The translations under genes and the position numbers were made by a program. 64,000 nt of DNA from an uncultured Alteromonadales bacterium (GTDB taxonomy: Bacteria; Pseudomonadota; Gammaproteobacteria; Pseudomonadales; Cellvibrionaceae), in the NCBI GenBank assembly GCA_937864365.1, contig CALMJT010000215.1, forward strand, positions 1 through 64,000. Reading direction: 5' to 3'. Shown here in pieces: positions 7,699 to 18,642 of the stretch (position 1 is its first letter; each line of letters starts with the position of its first letter). The notes under the pieces are model-generated. The model was not told the origin of the DNA and did no database searches. It was given only the letters and a program-made list of their open reading frames with translations.

Positions 7699-10392
7699 CT
7701 AATCTGCACACCAAAAACTACGCAAGTGAGAACATATATCATCGAGATTTGAGCAGGTACGAGACTGCCAGTGACCGGGTAACAGCCCTAGATAAGGCTG
7801 CTGCGAAAATCGCGAATCTGCAAGAACCACAACGCCCCGATCGGTTTCGGTACGAATTACCCGACCAGCCGCTTGTAAAATTTTGGTAACACCGGGATAA
7901 ATAAATGTTGTAGCGAATCCATCGTAACCCGATTCATTCAACCACATCGATTGACGAGTTAAACCTTCCGAGGGAACCGGCGCACCGGATCCTAATATAA
8001 TAACGCCATGAAGTTTATCGCCGTAAAAATCTAATGCTTCTGCGAAATAACCACCCAACACCACAAAACCCAGCGTCTGATTACCGGGTTCGAACATTGC
8101 GAACAGTGTTTCTCTTGCGGCTTGAGAATCAGACCGCGACTGTTTTACCGACGAAATATTCAGCTCTCTGTCAATAAAAGAATCATAAACCTTATCTAAT
8201 TGATCAAACGAAGCAGCAAACACCAAATAGTTACCGGGCTTATGACTAATTACCGAAATAATTAAATCAACAACGTCGTCGATAACTTTATCGCGATTGT
8301 TCCAGCTAAGATCTAAATAACGTGAAATTAAGACCAATTGATTCTCTCTGGGAAAAACACTCGGTAATCTTAAATTAATGCTGGATAGTTTTTCGGCTTT
8401 TGGAGCACGACTTAAAGACGCAGAAAAAGCGATTTTTTTAGGTGTTTTTTGTAAAATCACTCGATGAATGTCAATCCCCAACTCATCCGTAGTATTTTCT
8501 GTAGCCTCTAAAACGTTGTTGGATGTAATGCTATCGACCATAGCAGAATCGCCTAATACACCAGACTCGCTGCCAAATCCAATTTGATGGGCGTAAAAAT
8601 CCAGCGGCGATAGTGTTGCTGAAAATGCTGCTACCGAGCGTGCCCGTTTCAAATAAAATGCACTTACGGCGTTTGTATCAGCACATTCTATTAACACAAC
8701 ACCCGAAGACTCTATCGTGAGCATGATACCACTGGGTTTTATCTCGCGATAAAACAAGATAATTTCGCAATAACGATACAGTGCCAACAAAATATCTAAG
8801 ACCGGTGATTGACTATCGTTTGCAACCAAAGACGCTCCGTTTACAGCTCTTGTATTTGCATTCAGATACAATCCCAGCTCTGAAAAATAAGTCGTGTAAA
8901 ACGCTTCAGAAAATTGAGTGACTTCTGATAAGAGCGTTTGGAAAATCTTATCGAGGCTCTGACCGTCTAGATTCTGACCTCCTGGATTCTGACCACCTAG
9001 ATGCAGTGTCGTAGGATTTTTGACAATCTGAACCTCAGATCGAGAAGAAGGCATTGGCTGTTTAAACGCTGCTAAATCGTCCGTGAGTTTTTCTAAGGAA
9101 CTCAATAAGGAAGATACCAACCTAAAACTCTCTTTAAAGAACTTCCGTTGCTTTCTTAAAAAATGTTTCGCTACAGAAATTTCTTTCGGTACAAATTTTA
9201 TCAAATGCGCTTGGCGAATTCGTTCGGGTAGATTGTGTGCTTCATCCACTAAAAATAGGCGTTCATTTTTATCGGCTGAAGTTTCTAATTTAACCTCTTG
9301 ATTTAACGTTAAAATATAATTGATATCACCTACCACTATATCGACCCAGGGTTTTAACTCCAACGCCAATTCATGTGGGCACAAAGTAAACTGCTCCGCC
9401 AAAGCGCAAAGTGTGTTTGCGTCCAAGCATTCCAAACCTAAAGCTGCGTGCATGGCTGGGTATAACCGATCGTAAAAACCTTCTAATCGACAACAGCTTT
9501 CTTCATCACTATCGCCATTTAAACACGAGCACAGTTTTTCTCTGGCTTGAAGTTGCAATAAAGATGCTTTTAAACCCGAGTTAAGCCGTAGTGTGTTATA
9601 GGCATCGATCGCGGATTTTTGGCAGGAATTTCGAAAGGTTAAATAATAGATCTGGCAGACCTTTTCCACCGATGCATCGGTTAAAAATTTAATCGCAGGA
9701 AAGAGTACACTTTGGGTCTTGCCAATACCGGTTGGTGCTTCAACCAAGCATGATTGTTTGTTCCGGAAATTTTGATACACAAATCGAGAAAAATAACGCT
9801 GGTTATCTCGAAACTGTTCAAATGGAAATTTAAGATCCAGTATGGTTTTACGGGAATCTTCTCGATGCTCTTCAACCAGAGCAGACCATTTTAGATAGCG
9901 ATCTAAAACGGTTTCAAAAAAAGTGCCAGCCTCGGACAGAGAGATTTCTTTCTCTATAATGGTACTACGTTGATCCGACATACTGTACAAATTCAACCGC
10001 AATATATAGCTGTCGCTTTGCCACTGTGAATCTTGACTAAGCAGATACGCGTAGATTTTTGCCTGCGCCCAAAACAGTGATAATTTAGCGTCGGATACGC
10101 TGTCGCTTTTCAGTTGCAGGGTTTTTATTTCTTCGATAATAATCGGACTGACCATGTCCGCTGGTTTCACTAAATCAATTCGTCCCTGAACAATAATTTT
10201 TCGGCAATTTTTGATAACTTGAGTCGTTACGGAAACTTCCGTATACCAAGATGGGTCGCGTTGTTTTTGTATAAATTGATGTATACGAATGCCGTCTTTG
10301 GCCTGTACACGCGGTTGAATTTGACCGCGAACAAGATTGCCGCTGCGAGCAAAGTCCAGCAGTTGCGAAACACTTAACCTAATCGTTTGCAA
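7699..10392 (-). CDS. PD-(D/E)XK nuclease fused to an XPD/DinG-type iron-sulfur helicase
   Basis: An 897-residue DNA repair helicase of superfamily 2, XPD/DinG/Rad3 branch. The first 150 or so residues carry Cas4/RecB-like nuclease motifs: IHQF, GRIDLV near 70, EEIKT near 90 and QAKIYAYLL. The helicase part has Walker A APTGIGKT near 220 and a cysteine-rich region (CSCLNGDSDEESCC and later Cys) able to hold a 4Fe-4S cluster. It also has Walker B VDEAHN and the C-terminal motif QAAGRVIR. Its start overlaps the FAN1-like gene by 14 bases. The TTG start at 10392 has AGGTG about 7 bases upstream, pointing to translational coupling. Family knowledge links such helicases to VRR-NUC nucleases; joint action on DNA crosslinks or flaps is inferred. 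Confidence 0.88.
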   Translation of the reverse strand: MQTIRLSVSQLLDFARSGNLVRGQIQPRVQAKDGIRIHQFIQKQRDPSWYTEVSVTTQVIKNCRKIIVQGRIDLVKPADMVSPIIIEEIKTLQLKSDSVSDAKLSLFWAQAKIYAYLLSQDSQWQSDSYILRLNLYSMSDQRSTIIEKEISLSEAGTFFETVLDRYLKWSALVEEHREDSRKTILDLKFPFEQFRDNQRYFSRFVYQNFRNKQSCLVEAPTGIGKTQSVLFPAIKFLTDASVEKVCQIYYLTFRNSCQKSAIDAYNTLRLNSGLKASLLQLQAREKLCSCLNGDSDEESCCRLEGFYDRLYPAMHAALGLECLDANTLCALAEQFTLCPHELALELKPWVDIVVGDINYILTLNQEVKLETSADKNERLFLVDEAHNLPERIRQAHLIKFVPKEISVAKHFLRKQRKFFKESFRLVSSLLSSLEKLTDDLAAFKQPMPSSRSEVQIVKNPTTLHLGGQNPGGQNLDGQSLDKIFQTLLSEVTQFSEAFYTTYFSELGLYLNANTRAVNGASLVANDSQSPVLDILLALYRYCEIILFYREIKPSGIMLTIESSGVVLIECADTNAVSAFYLKRARSVAAFSATLSPLDFYAHQIGFGSESGVLGDSAMVDSITSNNVLEATENTTDELGIDIHRVILQKTPKKIAFSASLSRAPKAEKLSSINLRLPSVFPRENQLVLISRYLDLSWNNRDKVIDDVVDLIISVISHKPGNYLVFAASFDQLDKVYDSFIDRELNISSVKQSRSDSQAARETLFAMFEPGNQTLGFVVLGGYFAEALDFYGDKLHGVIILGSGAPVPSEGLTRQSMWLNESGYDGFATTFIYPGVTKILQAAGRVIRTETDRGVVVLADSRFSQQPYLGLLPGHWQSRTCSNLDDICSHLRSFWCAD

Positions 10393-12487
10393 CCCATTGC
10401 ACCTGTATCAACTTATGAGGAATATTTTTTTGCGAAAAATATTTTAACCACCGTCGCTGATGATCTTGTAGCTTATCATTAGGTGCTTTAACTTCAATAA
10501 AACAATAGGTATTCTCAGGCGACTCTAACGTGGGAAAACAAATTAAGTCTGGCATACCGCGACGATGCTCGTTGAGATTCCCCCAAAGACGATTAAACAA
10601 ACTTAACCAATCTTCAGTTTTGATTCTGGTTAACGCAAGCTCTAAACATCTATTATCTACAAACCGCAAATCAATCAACGGTTGCTTGAGTATTTGTACC
10701 GCAGAGTATTTTTCGAAGAAAGATGAGTAGTCAATAAACTCTGCTGTTAATAATTCATTTTCAATTGCCTGTTTAACAGCCCGTCTTCGACTGGTAAATT
10801 CAGCATCAAAAATATCGTGGGGTCGATGCTGAAATGGCTGTGTGAATGCACCGGGAATATTGGCGTATATTAAATCCCAATAAACGACCGAGAATACCGT
10901 TAACACTAAATAATTTTCGACAAAAAAGCAGCTACCAGCGCCGGAAAAATATTCAATAACACAGTCTTCGGCACCGGAATTAAAACGCGGCTGCTCGGGT
11001 TTTACGCAACTAATAATCTCCACGGGAGGCTCATAACGCTTGGGTTTTGGCCAATACAGATAACGTATTTTTTTCGTCAGCTTGTGCCCAAAACTCTCGG
11101 CAAATTCCAATTCAGATTCGTCGCTGCGAATATTATTAGCCACTGACACAGTAGCATCAAATTCACTGGCGTTGTTTTTAATCGATTGACAAATTGCCAA
11201 CGCAAGTTGTGTTTGCTTTAAACGCTCGTGAATTCTTGCCCTTCGTTCTCTGGCATAGGCGGTATCAATTCCGGTGTATAGATCTAACGCTATTTGGAGA
11301 AAGTCTGCGCGTTCAAATTGATAAGCCAGTTTTTCGGTAATGGAAATTAATTGCCGATGAATTTTTGCCGCCGCCAAAGACTGCTCTATCGATAAGTCTT
11401 CGCGTATTTTGCGCTGCATAATTGAAACAATAATCGACAAGGTCAACCACAATAGGTGCGACAATGATTTTGATGGTCGTTGATCGCGTCCCGCCCGAGC
11501 AAGCAGTTCTAGTTGTTGGATAATCTCGGCACCGGCAAGCTCACGCCAACGCTTGAAAAACAGAAATATTTTCCAACAATTAAGATGAAGACTTAAATAA
11601 TGCAAAAGACTGTCGAAGACAAATACTTCGTTATGCTCGAAATGCACCGAGAAAATTTCAAGATCTACATTTATTGCATTGATTATTGTTTTTATGTTGT
11701 GCAACTCAATGAATAGGTTGATGCTATTACTGTGTAAAAACAGACGATTTTCACGGTCAATAATGTAGGACTGAAATTCTTGCAGTTGTAAATCGCGCAA
11801 TACGAACTGCGATAAATCTTGGCGTAAATTACCAAAATACATCACTCGTAAACGTGTAATCCAGTCGCCACAAATAAGCGTAATCGTTTCAAAAGGGAGT
11901 GGTGTTAAAAGTTCATCCGTTAAATGTGCTCGGGCGTATTCAAAAAATAATTGCCCTAACTGCGCTCGCTTGAGTTTTTTCAAAGAAAACTGCTCTGGTT
12001 GTGGATGCGCGGCAACCATTCCTAATTGACCTTGTGTCTCGGTCGCGAGCTCTTCACGCTGACGTGATTTTGAAATGACCGGAATCAACCCTTGAACCGA
12101 GACCAAGTCTGAAATTTTTTGAGCCTCAAGCCATGTTGCTAATTCTTCTTGTGAGAACAAAGGTTCAAGTTCTGTTGCTGCTCGTTCAGATTGATTGGCG
12201 ACAAAACCATGGCAATGCAGATCAGCAAGAGCAGCATTTATGTCTGCGATTTCTGGGTATTGCAGTTTATCGATACGAAAAACTGTCGGCGCTCGCGACA
12301 CCAAACGCACCAATAAACATTGTGCATCGAAACTGAGCTTACGAAAATGTTGATTAAAGGTTCTTTCTTGCGGTGTGAATAGATCGTCGTACTGACGCTC
12401 AACCAAATCCAGCAGTTCAAGAAAGTTTCGCCTGTAATAATCCGATGCCAAAGGCTGCGTTAATAAATTAGCTTGGGACGGACTCAC
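10379..12487 (-). CDS. FAN1-type VRR-NUC structure-specific nuclease
   Basis: Bacterial homologue of FAN1, a 5'-flap endonuclease and exonuclease for interstrand crosslink repair. The protein is about 702 residues. The C-terminal VRR-NUC domain shows GMPDLICFP, FIEVKAPND and QRRWL, giving the D...ExK catalytic set and the Q of the family. The long helical N-terminal part (FRKLSFDAQCLLVRLVSR...) matches the DNA-binding region of bacterial FAN1. The frame opens at TTG 12505, but GTG 12487 has AAGGG 5 bases before it and is preferred. It is first in a two-gene overlapping operon with the nuclease-helicase. No LexA box is recognisable upstream. Confidence 0.9.
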   Translation of the reverse strand: MSPSQANLLTQPLASDYYRRNFLELLDLVERQYDDLFTPQERTFNQHFRKLSFDAQCLLVRLVSRAPTVFRIDKLQYPEIADINAALADLHCHGFVANQSERAATELEPLFSQEELATWLEAQKISDLVSVQGLIPVISKSRQREELATETQGQLGMVAAHPQPEQFSLKKLKRAQLGQLFFEYARAHLTDELLTPLPFETITLICGDWITRLRVMYFGNLRQDLSQFVLRDLQLQEFQSYIIDRENRLFLHSNSINLFIELHNIKTIINAINVDLEIFSVHFEHNEVFVFDSLLHYLSLHLNCWKIFLFFKRWRELAGAEIIQQLELLARAGRDQRPSKSLSHLLWLTLSIIVSIMQRKIREDLSIEQSLAAAKIHRQLISITEKLAYQFERADFLQIALDLYTGIDTAYARERRARIHERLKQTQLALAICQSIKNNASEFDATVSVANNIRSDESELEFAESFGHKLTKKIRYLYWPKPKRYEPPVEIISCVKPEQPRFNSGAEDCVIEYFSGAGSCFFVENYLVLTVFSVVYWDLIYANIPGAFTQPFQHRPHDIFDAEFTSRRRAVKQAIENELLTAEFIDYSSFFEKYSAVQILKQPLIDLRFVDNRCLELALTRIKTEDWLSLFNRLWGNLNEHRRGMPDLICFPTLESPENTYCFIEVKAPNDKLQDHQRRWLKYFSQKNIPHKLIQVQWVAND

Positions 12488-12741
12488 TGAAACCCTTCTG
12501 AACAATATTTGAACGTTTTTGTGGCATTCGATGTTTATGGATATAATTTAAACACGTATGGTCTGATTAGTTTACCGCAAGAATAGAATATCTGGCATCT
12601 CTATGAATCACCCCGAAGCCTAGCGACCTTAGTTCTTCCGGTGATGACCTCTTAACTTGAGGTTATGCTCGTTATCGCGAAAGTTCGATGAATCACTCAA
12701 AAGGTGCTTTCATTAGATACAACCACCGCAAGGAGCTCGGC

Positions 12742-13962
12742 TTGAAAATCAAAGACAAACTAGCAAACCTTTACACCATCCGCAGTGATGTGGATCTGAA
12801 AAAATCTCGCAGAAAACAATCAACACCATCGGATTCCAACACTATTCCCGGTTTTGACTTCTTTAAAAACTCTCTCAGCAAAAGCTTCAACTCAACCAGC
12901 ACGTTTCTTAAAGACTGCTGCACGTCTGCCACCGAAAAAGCCAAAAGCTTGCAACGCGGCATAAGCCTTTCGAAAGTAAAGCGTAAAACAGAAGTACTGA
13001 AAGCCAACATTCAAGCATTCACCACCAGCGAACCGCAGATCTACGATCGACAATTTGAATCGCGCGCCTATCGAGGCTCACGCACGCGCGACTACCGCTT
13101 AGTTATTCCAAGTAAAGTATCGTCCCACCCAACCAAACCCGTACCGTTGGTGTTAGTGCTGCACGGCTGCAAACAAGATCATCTCGATATTGAACACATT
13201 TCTGAATTTTCAAAACTTGCTGAAAAAGAAGGTTTTATCGTTGTTTATCCATTTATTACTAGCTACGCCGGGTTGCGATTTCGCAATTGCTGGGGCTGGT
13301 GGATGCGCAGTCAACGTGAAGCAGGTTCTGGCGAAGTTGAAGATTTGCACCAGCTCATTCTGGAGCTTTGTGAAGAATTTCCCGTTGATCAAAACCGAAT
13401 TCACGTAACGGGCTTATCGTCGGGCGCGGGCATGACCGTGGCATTGATGGTGACACGCAATTCATTGATCGCCTCCGGTGCTCCGGTCGCAGGTGTTTGT
13501 TACGGAGAAACCGCTCGGGCGATTAATTTGATGGGCAACTTTGTGCAGCCGGGTTTTCAATCGGTGGAGGAAAGTCGTTCGTCCATGACGGAAGCTCTAG
13601 AAGATCCACAACGCCCTATTCCAATTTTAATAACCCATTCCAAACAAGACGGCACGGTGCACTTTCAATCCGGTGAAAATCTGCGAGATACCTGGGCACA
13701 AGCTTATGGTATTGATACTCAACATCCTGCTGCGTCTAAATTTGGGCAAACCAAGGGCTGCCAATGGCACTTTGAGAGTTTCAATTACCCTAAATCCTAT
13801 GGCAGTGAATCGGGTAAGTCGCGAACGTTAATCGAAACTCTTTGGTTAGATGGGCCCGATCACGGCTGGTATGGTGGCGAAAAAGGTGATTTTAGTTATC
13901 CAGATGCGCCAAATATCAGTGAACAAATTTGGTCTTTCTTTAAATCTCATCCCAAACAATAA
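12742..13962 (+). CDS. PHB depolymerase-type esterase
   Basis: Alpha/beta hydrolase of the short-chain PHB depolymerase/LpqC esterase family. The core starts near residue 100 of the product with RDYRLVIP, then LVLVLHGCKQ (oxyanion region) and the RNCWGWW motif. The nucleophile elbow is GLSSGAGM and a C-terminal GPDHGW supplies the histidine. The first 100 residues are basic, without a signal peptide, which is unusual for a family usually described as secreted. An upstream ATG at 12688 has no good ribosome site. TTG 12742 has a perfect AAGGAG 6 bases away and is preferred (406 residues). Substrate could be PHB oligomers or another ester such as acetylated or feruloylated xylan. Confidence 0.8.
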   Translation: MKIKDKLANLYTIRSDVDLKKSRRKQSTPSDSNTIPGFDFFKNSLSKSFNSTSTFLKDCCTSATEKAKSLQRGISLSKVKRKTEVLKANIQAFTTSEPQIYDRQFESRAYRGSRTRDYRLVIPSKVSSHPTKPVPLVLVLHGCKQDHLDIEHISEFSKLAEKEGFIVVYPFITSYAGLRFRNCWGWWMRSQREAGSGEVEDLHQLILELCEEFPVDQNRIHVTGLSSGAGMTVALMVTRNSLIASGAPVAGVCYGETARAINLMGNFVQPGFQSVEESRSSMTEALEDPQRPIPILITHSKQDGTVHFQSGENLRDTWAQAYGIDTQHPAASKFGQTKGCQWHFESFNYPKSYGSESGKSRTLIETLWLDGPDHGWYGGEKGDFSYPDAPNISEQIWSFFKSHPKQ

Positions 13963-14592
13963 ACTTTTTTTGCCTGTGTGATTTAAGAGCACAGGCGCCT
14001 CGCAGCGCTCAACTCGTTCTTAAAAAAAAGCCGTCAATCAATATGCTGCAATGCAATATTACGTCTTCTAAAATTCCAATTTAAGTGATTAAAAAAGATT
14101 ATAAAAAAAACGGTTTTTCATAAATTCACGAACACAAAAATTTTAATTCACAATATCATCAAATTCTTGATGGGTGGATTCATACACAAAATAATAGGGG
14201 CACAGGATAAAAGCATGCAGAAATTGTAACATTTTCACGTTCAGATCAAATGTATGGACACAATTACAATGCTATTTAACGCAGGAAATTTGATACATCT
14301 TTTAGAGAAATACACTTAAATGCGTAGGTGTGAGCAAATGATCAACCGTTGAAGTAAATACGGATTAAAACGCAAGAGCGTCAACAAGCTAAGCAATTTC
14401 TGTCAACAAAAAATCCAGCGCCTAAATATTTTTTGGCTTTGCGTAAATTTAAATTCGGTAAATGTTGTTTAAAACATCACTAAAATTGCCTTTTTTTGCA
14501 ATAAAAGCCGATAAATTATTAAAGCTGCTATTTTAAATAACTAGAATAGAAGGTCACACAGAAAAACTGTCGACAATAATGAAAATTCACCC
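13963..14592. other. Non-coding gap with a weak hairpin
   Basis: GCCTGTG (13972-13978) and CACAGGC (13990-13996) form a 7-bp hairpin just after the esterase stop, but no T-tract follows. The rest is AT-rich, and I see no gene or repeat copy in it. Confidence 0.4.
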
Positions 14593-15498
14593 TTATTTTT
14601 GTCGATAAGGAATTCGACAATAGCTGATTTTCTCGGTTGGACTGCAACCTTGCCTTTGTAAGTACAGCGCCACGGACTTCATTGACAATTCGCTGTTACT
14701 GGTTGGGCCGACAAAAACATGTTGCAATTGCAGCGTATGCTCTGGGTTATTACGTGTAAAATCAAAGGCATAGTAAGGCACTAGCATCGATAAACTTTCG
14801 CGAAAATAAATGGGTGCTTGATTGCTCTGAGTAAATATTGGCGAAACCACACGCCATTCTTGCTCTTCCTCGAATGAGGGATGCTTTAAGATGGCTGCGA
14901 TTTTTAACAGATCACCTTCAATAAATTCAAAGATTGGAGTGAAATCGGGTATTGCAGCTTGGACGTAGTCTGCGTGGTTACTTTTTGCCGTATTTTCCAC
15001 GGAATTTACGATTTGGCGAGCGATTTGCTTTTGCTCTTCGGGATTGTAGATGCACTTACCAACCGAAAAATCGTGGTAGGCAGCGCAATCGAGTACGTAT
15101 GTTGGATTAAACCCTAAACTAACGCCTTTGCCGTGCGTACTGTAACCACGCCATTGGCTTAACAAATTACCATTAGCGCGAAAGGAGGCACCAAATAACA
15201 TAGGGCCATCAACAATTCGATGAGAAAGCCACTGCGAAAACTGGTTAAGTAATTGGGCAAAAGCGGAACCAGCGTTTAGACGAATATTTATTTCGTCCGA
15301 TAATAAAACTAACAAATGTTTCAGCTCAGTTGAATCATTCATATAGCGAATATCGCTAGCGCGGAGCATTTTCGATTCGACGATACCCATTAGACCGGTC
15401 AAAGAGGTGTAGTGATACAGAGTATCTTCGGGAGTTTGTGCGTATAATTGCTGAGATATTTTCGTAATCATGAATTTTGCAGAACTGATTCTTGTCAT
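14593..15498 (-). CDS. DUF2971 protein
   Basis: A protein of about 301 residues matching DUF2971. It shows the N-terminal LYHYTSLTGLMGIVES and the diagnostic LRASDIRYMNDSTELKHL. Later come LSQWRGYSTHGKGVSLGF and FEEEQEWRVV near the C-terminus. The family is widespread, often near defence or toxin loci, with no settled biochemical role. The frame opens at TTG 15507; ATG 15498 and ATG 15471 are both possible and neither has a strong ribosome site. The neighbours are unrelated housekeeping genes, so there is no context for function. Confidence 0.8.
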   Translation of the reverse strand: MTRISSAKFMITKISQQLYAQTPEDTLYHYTSLTGLMGIVESKMLRASDIRYMNDSTELKHLLVLLSDEINIRLNAGSAFAQLLNQFSQWLSHRIVDGPMLFGASFRANGNLLSQWRGYSTHGKGVSLGFNPTYVLDCAAYHDFSVGKCIYNPEEQKQIARQIVNSVENTAKSNHADYVQAAIPDFTPIFEFIEGDLLKIAAILKHPSFEEEQEWRVVSPIFTQSNQAPIYFRESLSMLVPYYAFDFTRNNPEHTLQLQHVFVGPTSNSELSMKSVALYLQRQGCSPTEKISYCRIPYRQK

Positions 15499-15749
15499 GT
15501 GAATCAAGATAAACTAACTAAACAAAAAAAATAACACTGTTTTTGCTGCACCTGCAAAAAGAGTGTAGCCCGTGTTAATTTTTTGGCACAGTAAAAATCC
15601 TTATAATGTCGTGGACATACAATAATTTTCTTCTGCTAAATTAAAACTAGCTTCTCTAAGTTAATGTATATCTGTCTATCGTTTTACTGTATTTCCCATT
15701 AATATCACGACCCCCGGATCGACTCCAAAAAAAATCAAGGAGAGGGTGA

Positions 15750-18056
15750 ATGTCCGACAAGACTCCAGAAGAAATTTTTAAAGAAGCATCGCTTGCGTAT
15801 CACCGCTTACCAAGACCCGGTAAATTGGAAATTACGCCTACAACAACTCTAGAAACACAATCCGATCTTGCAAGAGCATACTCTCCCGGTGTGGCTTACG
15901 CATGTCAGCTTATCGAAGAAAATCCTGCGGCGGCGGCAGAAGTAACTGCGCGCGGTAATCTCGTGGGTGTTATTTCAAACGGTACCGCGGTACTTGGCCT
16001 TGGTAATATTGGTCCATTGGCCTCTAAGCCAGTAATGGAAGGCAAGGCCGTTCTATTTAAGAAATTCGCCAACATCGATGTATTTGATATTGAAGTCAAC
16101 GAGCCGGATGTAGACCGTTTCGTTGATCTTGTATGCGCGCTTGAACCAACCTTCGGCGGCATTAACCTAGAAGATATTAAGGCACCTGAGTGTTTTGAGA
16201 TTGAACGTCGATGCCGTGAGCGCATGGATATTCCAGTCTTCCACGATGACCAACACGGTACTGCAATTGTTGCCGCAGCAGCGGTTTACAACGGCTTAAA
16301 AATCATCGGTAAAAAAATTGAAGATGTCATCTTGGTTGCCTCTGGCGCCGGTGCGGCCAGTCTTGCCTGTGTAAACCTAATGGTGAGCATGGGTCTTCGC
16401 AAAGAAAATGTTTATATTTGTGACAGCCGCGGCTTGATCTACAGTGGTCGCCCAGACGGTATGAACAAGTATAAAGAAGAATATGCTCAGGTTACTGACA
16501 AGCGTACTCTTGAAGAATCACTTGATGGCGCTGATATTTTCTTGGGTCTTTCTGGTCCCGGTACATTAACGCCGGAAATGCTTAAGAGCATGGCACCAAA
16601 CCCGTTAATCTTGGCAATGGCTAACCCAATTCCAGAAATTCTTCCTGAAATTGCTAAGGCAGCTCGTCCAGATTGCATCATGGCGACCGGTCGTTCGGAT
16701 TATCCGAACCAAGTAAACAACGTATTGTGCTTCCCGTTCATTTTCCGTGGCGCGTTGGATTGCGGTGCAACCACCATTAACGAAGAAATGAAAATTGCTT
16801 GTGTGAAAGCCATTGCAGAATTGGCAATGCAAGAATCCACACACGAAGTGGCAAAAGCCTATGCCGGTGAAAAGCTGCGTTTTGGCCCTGATTACATCAT
16901 TCCAAAACCGTTCGATTCTCGTTTGATTGCGACCATTCCACCGGCTGTTGTTAAAGCGGCTATGGAATCCGGCGTTGCAACTCGCCCCATCGAAGATCTG
17001 GACGCTTACCAAAAACAACTTAACGGTTACGTTGTTCGCTCAAGCATGTTTATGCAACCCATCGTTGCAGCGGCACAGCGCGGTGAAGAACAACTTGCTT
17101 ACGCCGAAGGTGAAAACGAAATCGTTCTGCACGCAGTGCAAAAAGTCGTTGATGAGCGCGTTGCCACTCCTGTTCTGATCGGTCGCCCTCAAGTGATCGA
17201 AGAGCGAGTCAAACAACTCGGTTTACGCTTAAAAATTGGTGAAAACATCCAAGTTGTTAACCCAGAAGACGAGCAGTTGATCAACTCTTTGAGCGAGCGC
17301 TACCACGCAATTGTTGGTCGCAAGGGTAACTCTTTTGATGCTTGCGTAACCATGTTGCGTACCCACGCCACCGTTATGGCGGCGATGTTGGTTCGCGAAG
17401 GTACCGTCGATGGTATGTTGGCTGGTAAGGTGGGTCGTTACGATTACCACTTACGTCACGTCAGTGAGATCATCGGCCGCAATCCGCAACATCCTCAGTT
17501 GAGCACACTTTCTACCTTAATTATGAAAGACGGCCCACTGTTCTTGGCGGACTGTTTTGCGAACGTTGATCCAACGGCAGAAGAAATTGTTAGCATCACC
17601 GAATCTGCTATTAACCAAGTTAAACGCTTTGGTTTAGAGCCACGCGTATCGCTAATGTCGCACTCAAACTTCGGCACGTCTAACGCGCCGTCGGCGATTA
17701 AAATGCGTAAGGCCGCAGAGATTCTTCGCGTGAAATTTCCAGATGTTGAATTGGATGGCGAAATGCACTCCATGGCGGCACTGGATATCCCTTACCGCGA
17801 AAGTATCTTTAAGCACAGTCAACTTAAAGGCGTTGCTAACTTATTGATCTTCCCAAATATCGATGCAGCGCACATCACGCTTGGCTTGTTACGTCGCAAA
17901 GCCAATGGCTTGATGGTTGGGCCTTTCCTATCCGGCCTTGCCAGACCTGCTCATGTGATTGTGAACTCTGCGTCGCCACGCGCGATCTTCAACATGAGTG
18001 CTCTCGCCTCAGCGGATATTTTGTTGTACAAAGAGCAATTCGCAGAGAAATTCTAA
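15750..18056 (+). CDS. maeB: NADP-dependent malic enzyme MaeB with phosphotransacetylase-like domain
   Basis: Oxidative decarboxylation of malate to pyruvate, giving NADPH. The 768 residues follow the MaeB plan: catalytic malic-enzyme domain to about 420, then a phosphotransacetylase-like regulatory domain to the end. Visible motifs are [24 protein letters not shown], the metal-binding [10 protein letters not shown] and the nucleotide loop [12 protein letters not shown]. The second domain holds [15 protein letters not shown] and [12 protein letters not shown]. An AAGGAG lies shortly before ATG 15750, and codon use is more GC-rich than in the neighbours, as in highly expressed genes. A strong terminator follows, so it is monocistronic. 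Confidence 0.96.
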   Translation: MSDKTPEEIFKEASLAYHRLPRPGKLEITPTTTLETQSDLARAYSPGVAYACQLIEENPAAAAEVTARGNLVGVISNGTAVLGLGNIGPLASKPVMEGKAVLFKKFANIDVFDIEVNEPDVDRFVDLVCALEPTFGGINLEDIKAPECFEIERRCRERMDIPVFHDDQHGTAIVAAAAVYNGLKIIGKKIEDVILVASGAGAASLACVNLMVSMGLRKENVYICDSRGLIYSGRPDGMNKYKEEYAQVTDKRTLEESLDGADIFLGLSGPGTLTPEMLKSMAPNPLILAMANPIPEILPEIAKAARPDCIMATGRSDYPNQVNNVLCFPFIFRGALDCGATTINEEMKIACVKAIAELAMQESTHEVAKAYAGEKLRFGPDYIIPKPFDSRLIATIPPAVVKAAMESGVATRPIEDLDAYQKQLNGYVVRSSMFMQPIVAAAQRGEEQLAYAEGENEIVLHAVQKVVDERVATPVLIGRPQVIEERVKQLGLRLKIGENIQVVNPEDEQLINSLSERYHAIVGRKGNSFDACVTMLRTHATVMAAMLVREGTVDGMLAGKVGRYDYHLRHVSEIIGRNPQHPQLSTLSTLIMKDGPLFLADCFANVDPTAEEIVSITESAINQVKRFGLEPRVSLMSHSNFGTSNAPSAIKMRKAAEILRVKFPDVELDGEMHSMAALDIPYRESIFKHSQLKGVANLLIFPNIDAAHITLGLLRRKANGLMVGPFLSGLARPAHVIVNSASPRAIFNMSALASADILLYKEQFAEKF

Positions 18057-18075
18057 GCGAAGCTACACTCGTACT

Positions 18076-18100
18076 AAACGGCACCTCGGTGCCGTTTTTT
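18076..18100 (+). terminator. Rho-independent terminator of maeB
   Basis: AAACGGCAC and GTGCCGTTT pair around a CTCG loop and run into TTTTTT, 20 bases after the maeB stop. This is a textbook intrinsic terminator. Confidence 0.93.
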
Positions 18101-18642
18101 GTGGGTATCCGATGGCCAGAACAACGCCTTAGTAATGGCGAATCTCCCGCATGTCATAACCATTAGCCGAAAATCGTTTGCAACCTATTTAAGCACTGCC
18201 TGCACGTGTTGAGTGCAAAAATAGCGTCTTTATTTTGAATCTTTAATCACCTTAAGAACGGCTGAAAGTTTTTTTTGCGATTTATGGCGAAAACTTTAAT
18301 GGCTATTCCAAAAAACTTTTCCAATATCTGACCGTCGTCGCAAATTTTCGATACAAAGGCACTAACTCGCAAAACCCTGAAATTACAGTGCTTTTACATA
18401 GAACCTTTATAAAACCTAACACGAAAGTTTGAAATTATTTGGTTTTCGAAACATTATCGATATATAACTTCGCTAAACTCTACGACCAAACCGAATAAGT
18501 AGCGATAAAATTTTTGAACCATGGCAAATATCTTGCTGCTTAACCGTTTAACTTTTCTTTGAATAAAAACAGTGCAGAGTTGGGCGAAGTATCTGACTCA
18601 AAATTTCGATACCGGGAACCAAACAAAAAGGTTGAGTGAAAT
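18101..18642. other. Non-coding gap upstream of the AraC-family gene
   Basis: Low-complexity, AT-rich sequence of about 540 bases between the maeB terminator and the regulator. It presumably contains the regulator's promoter, but no operator or repeat copy can be named. Confidence 0.4.
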
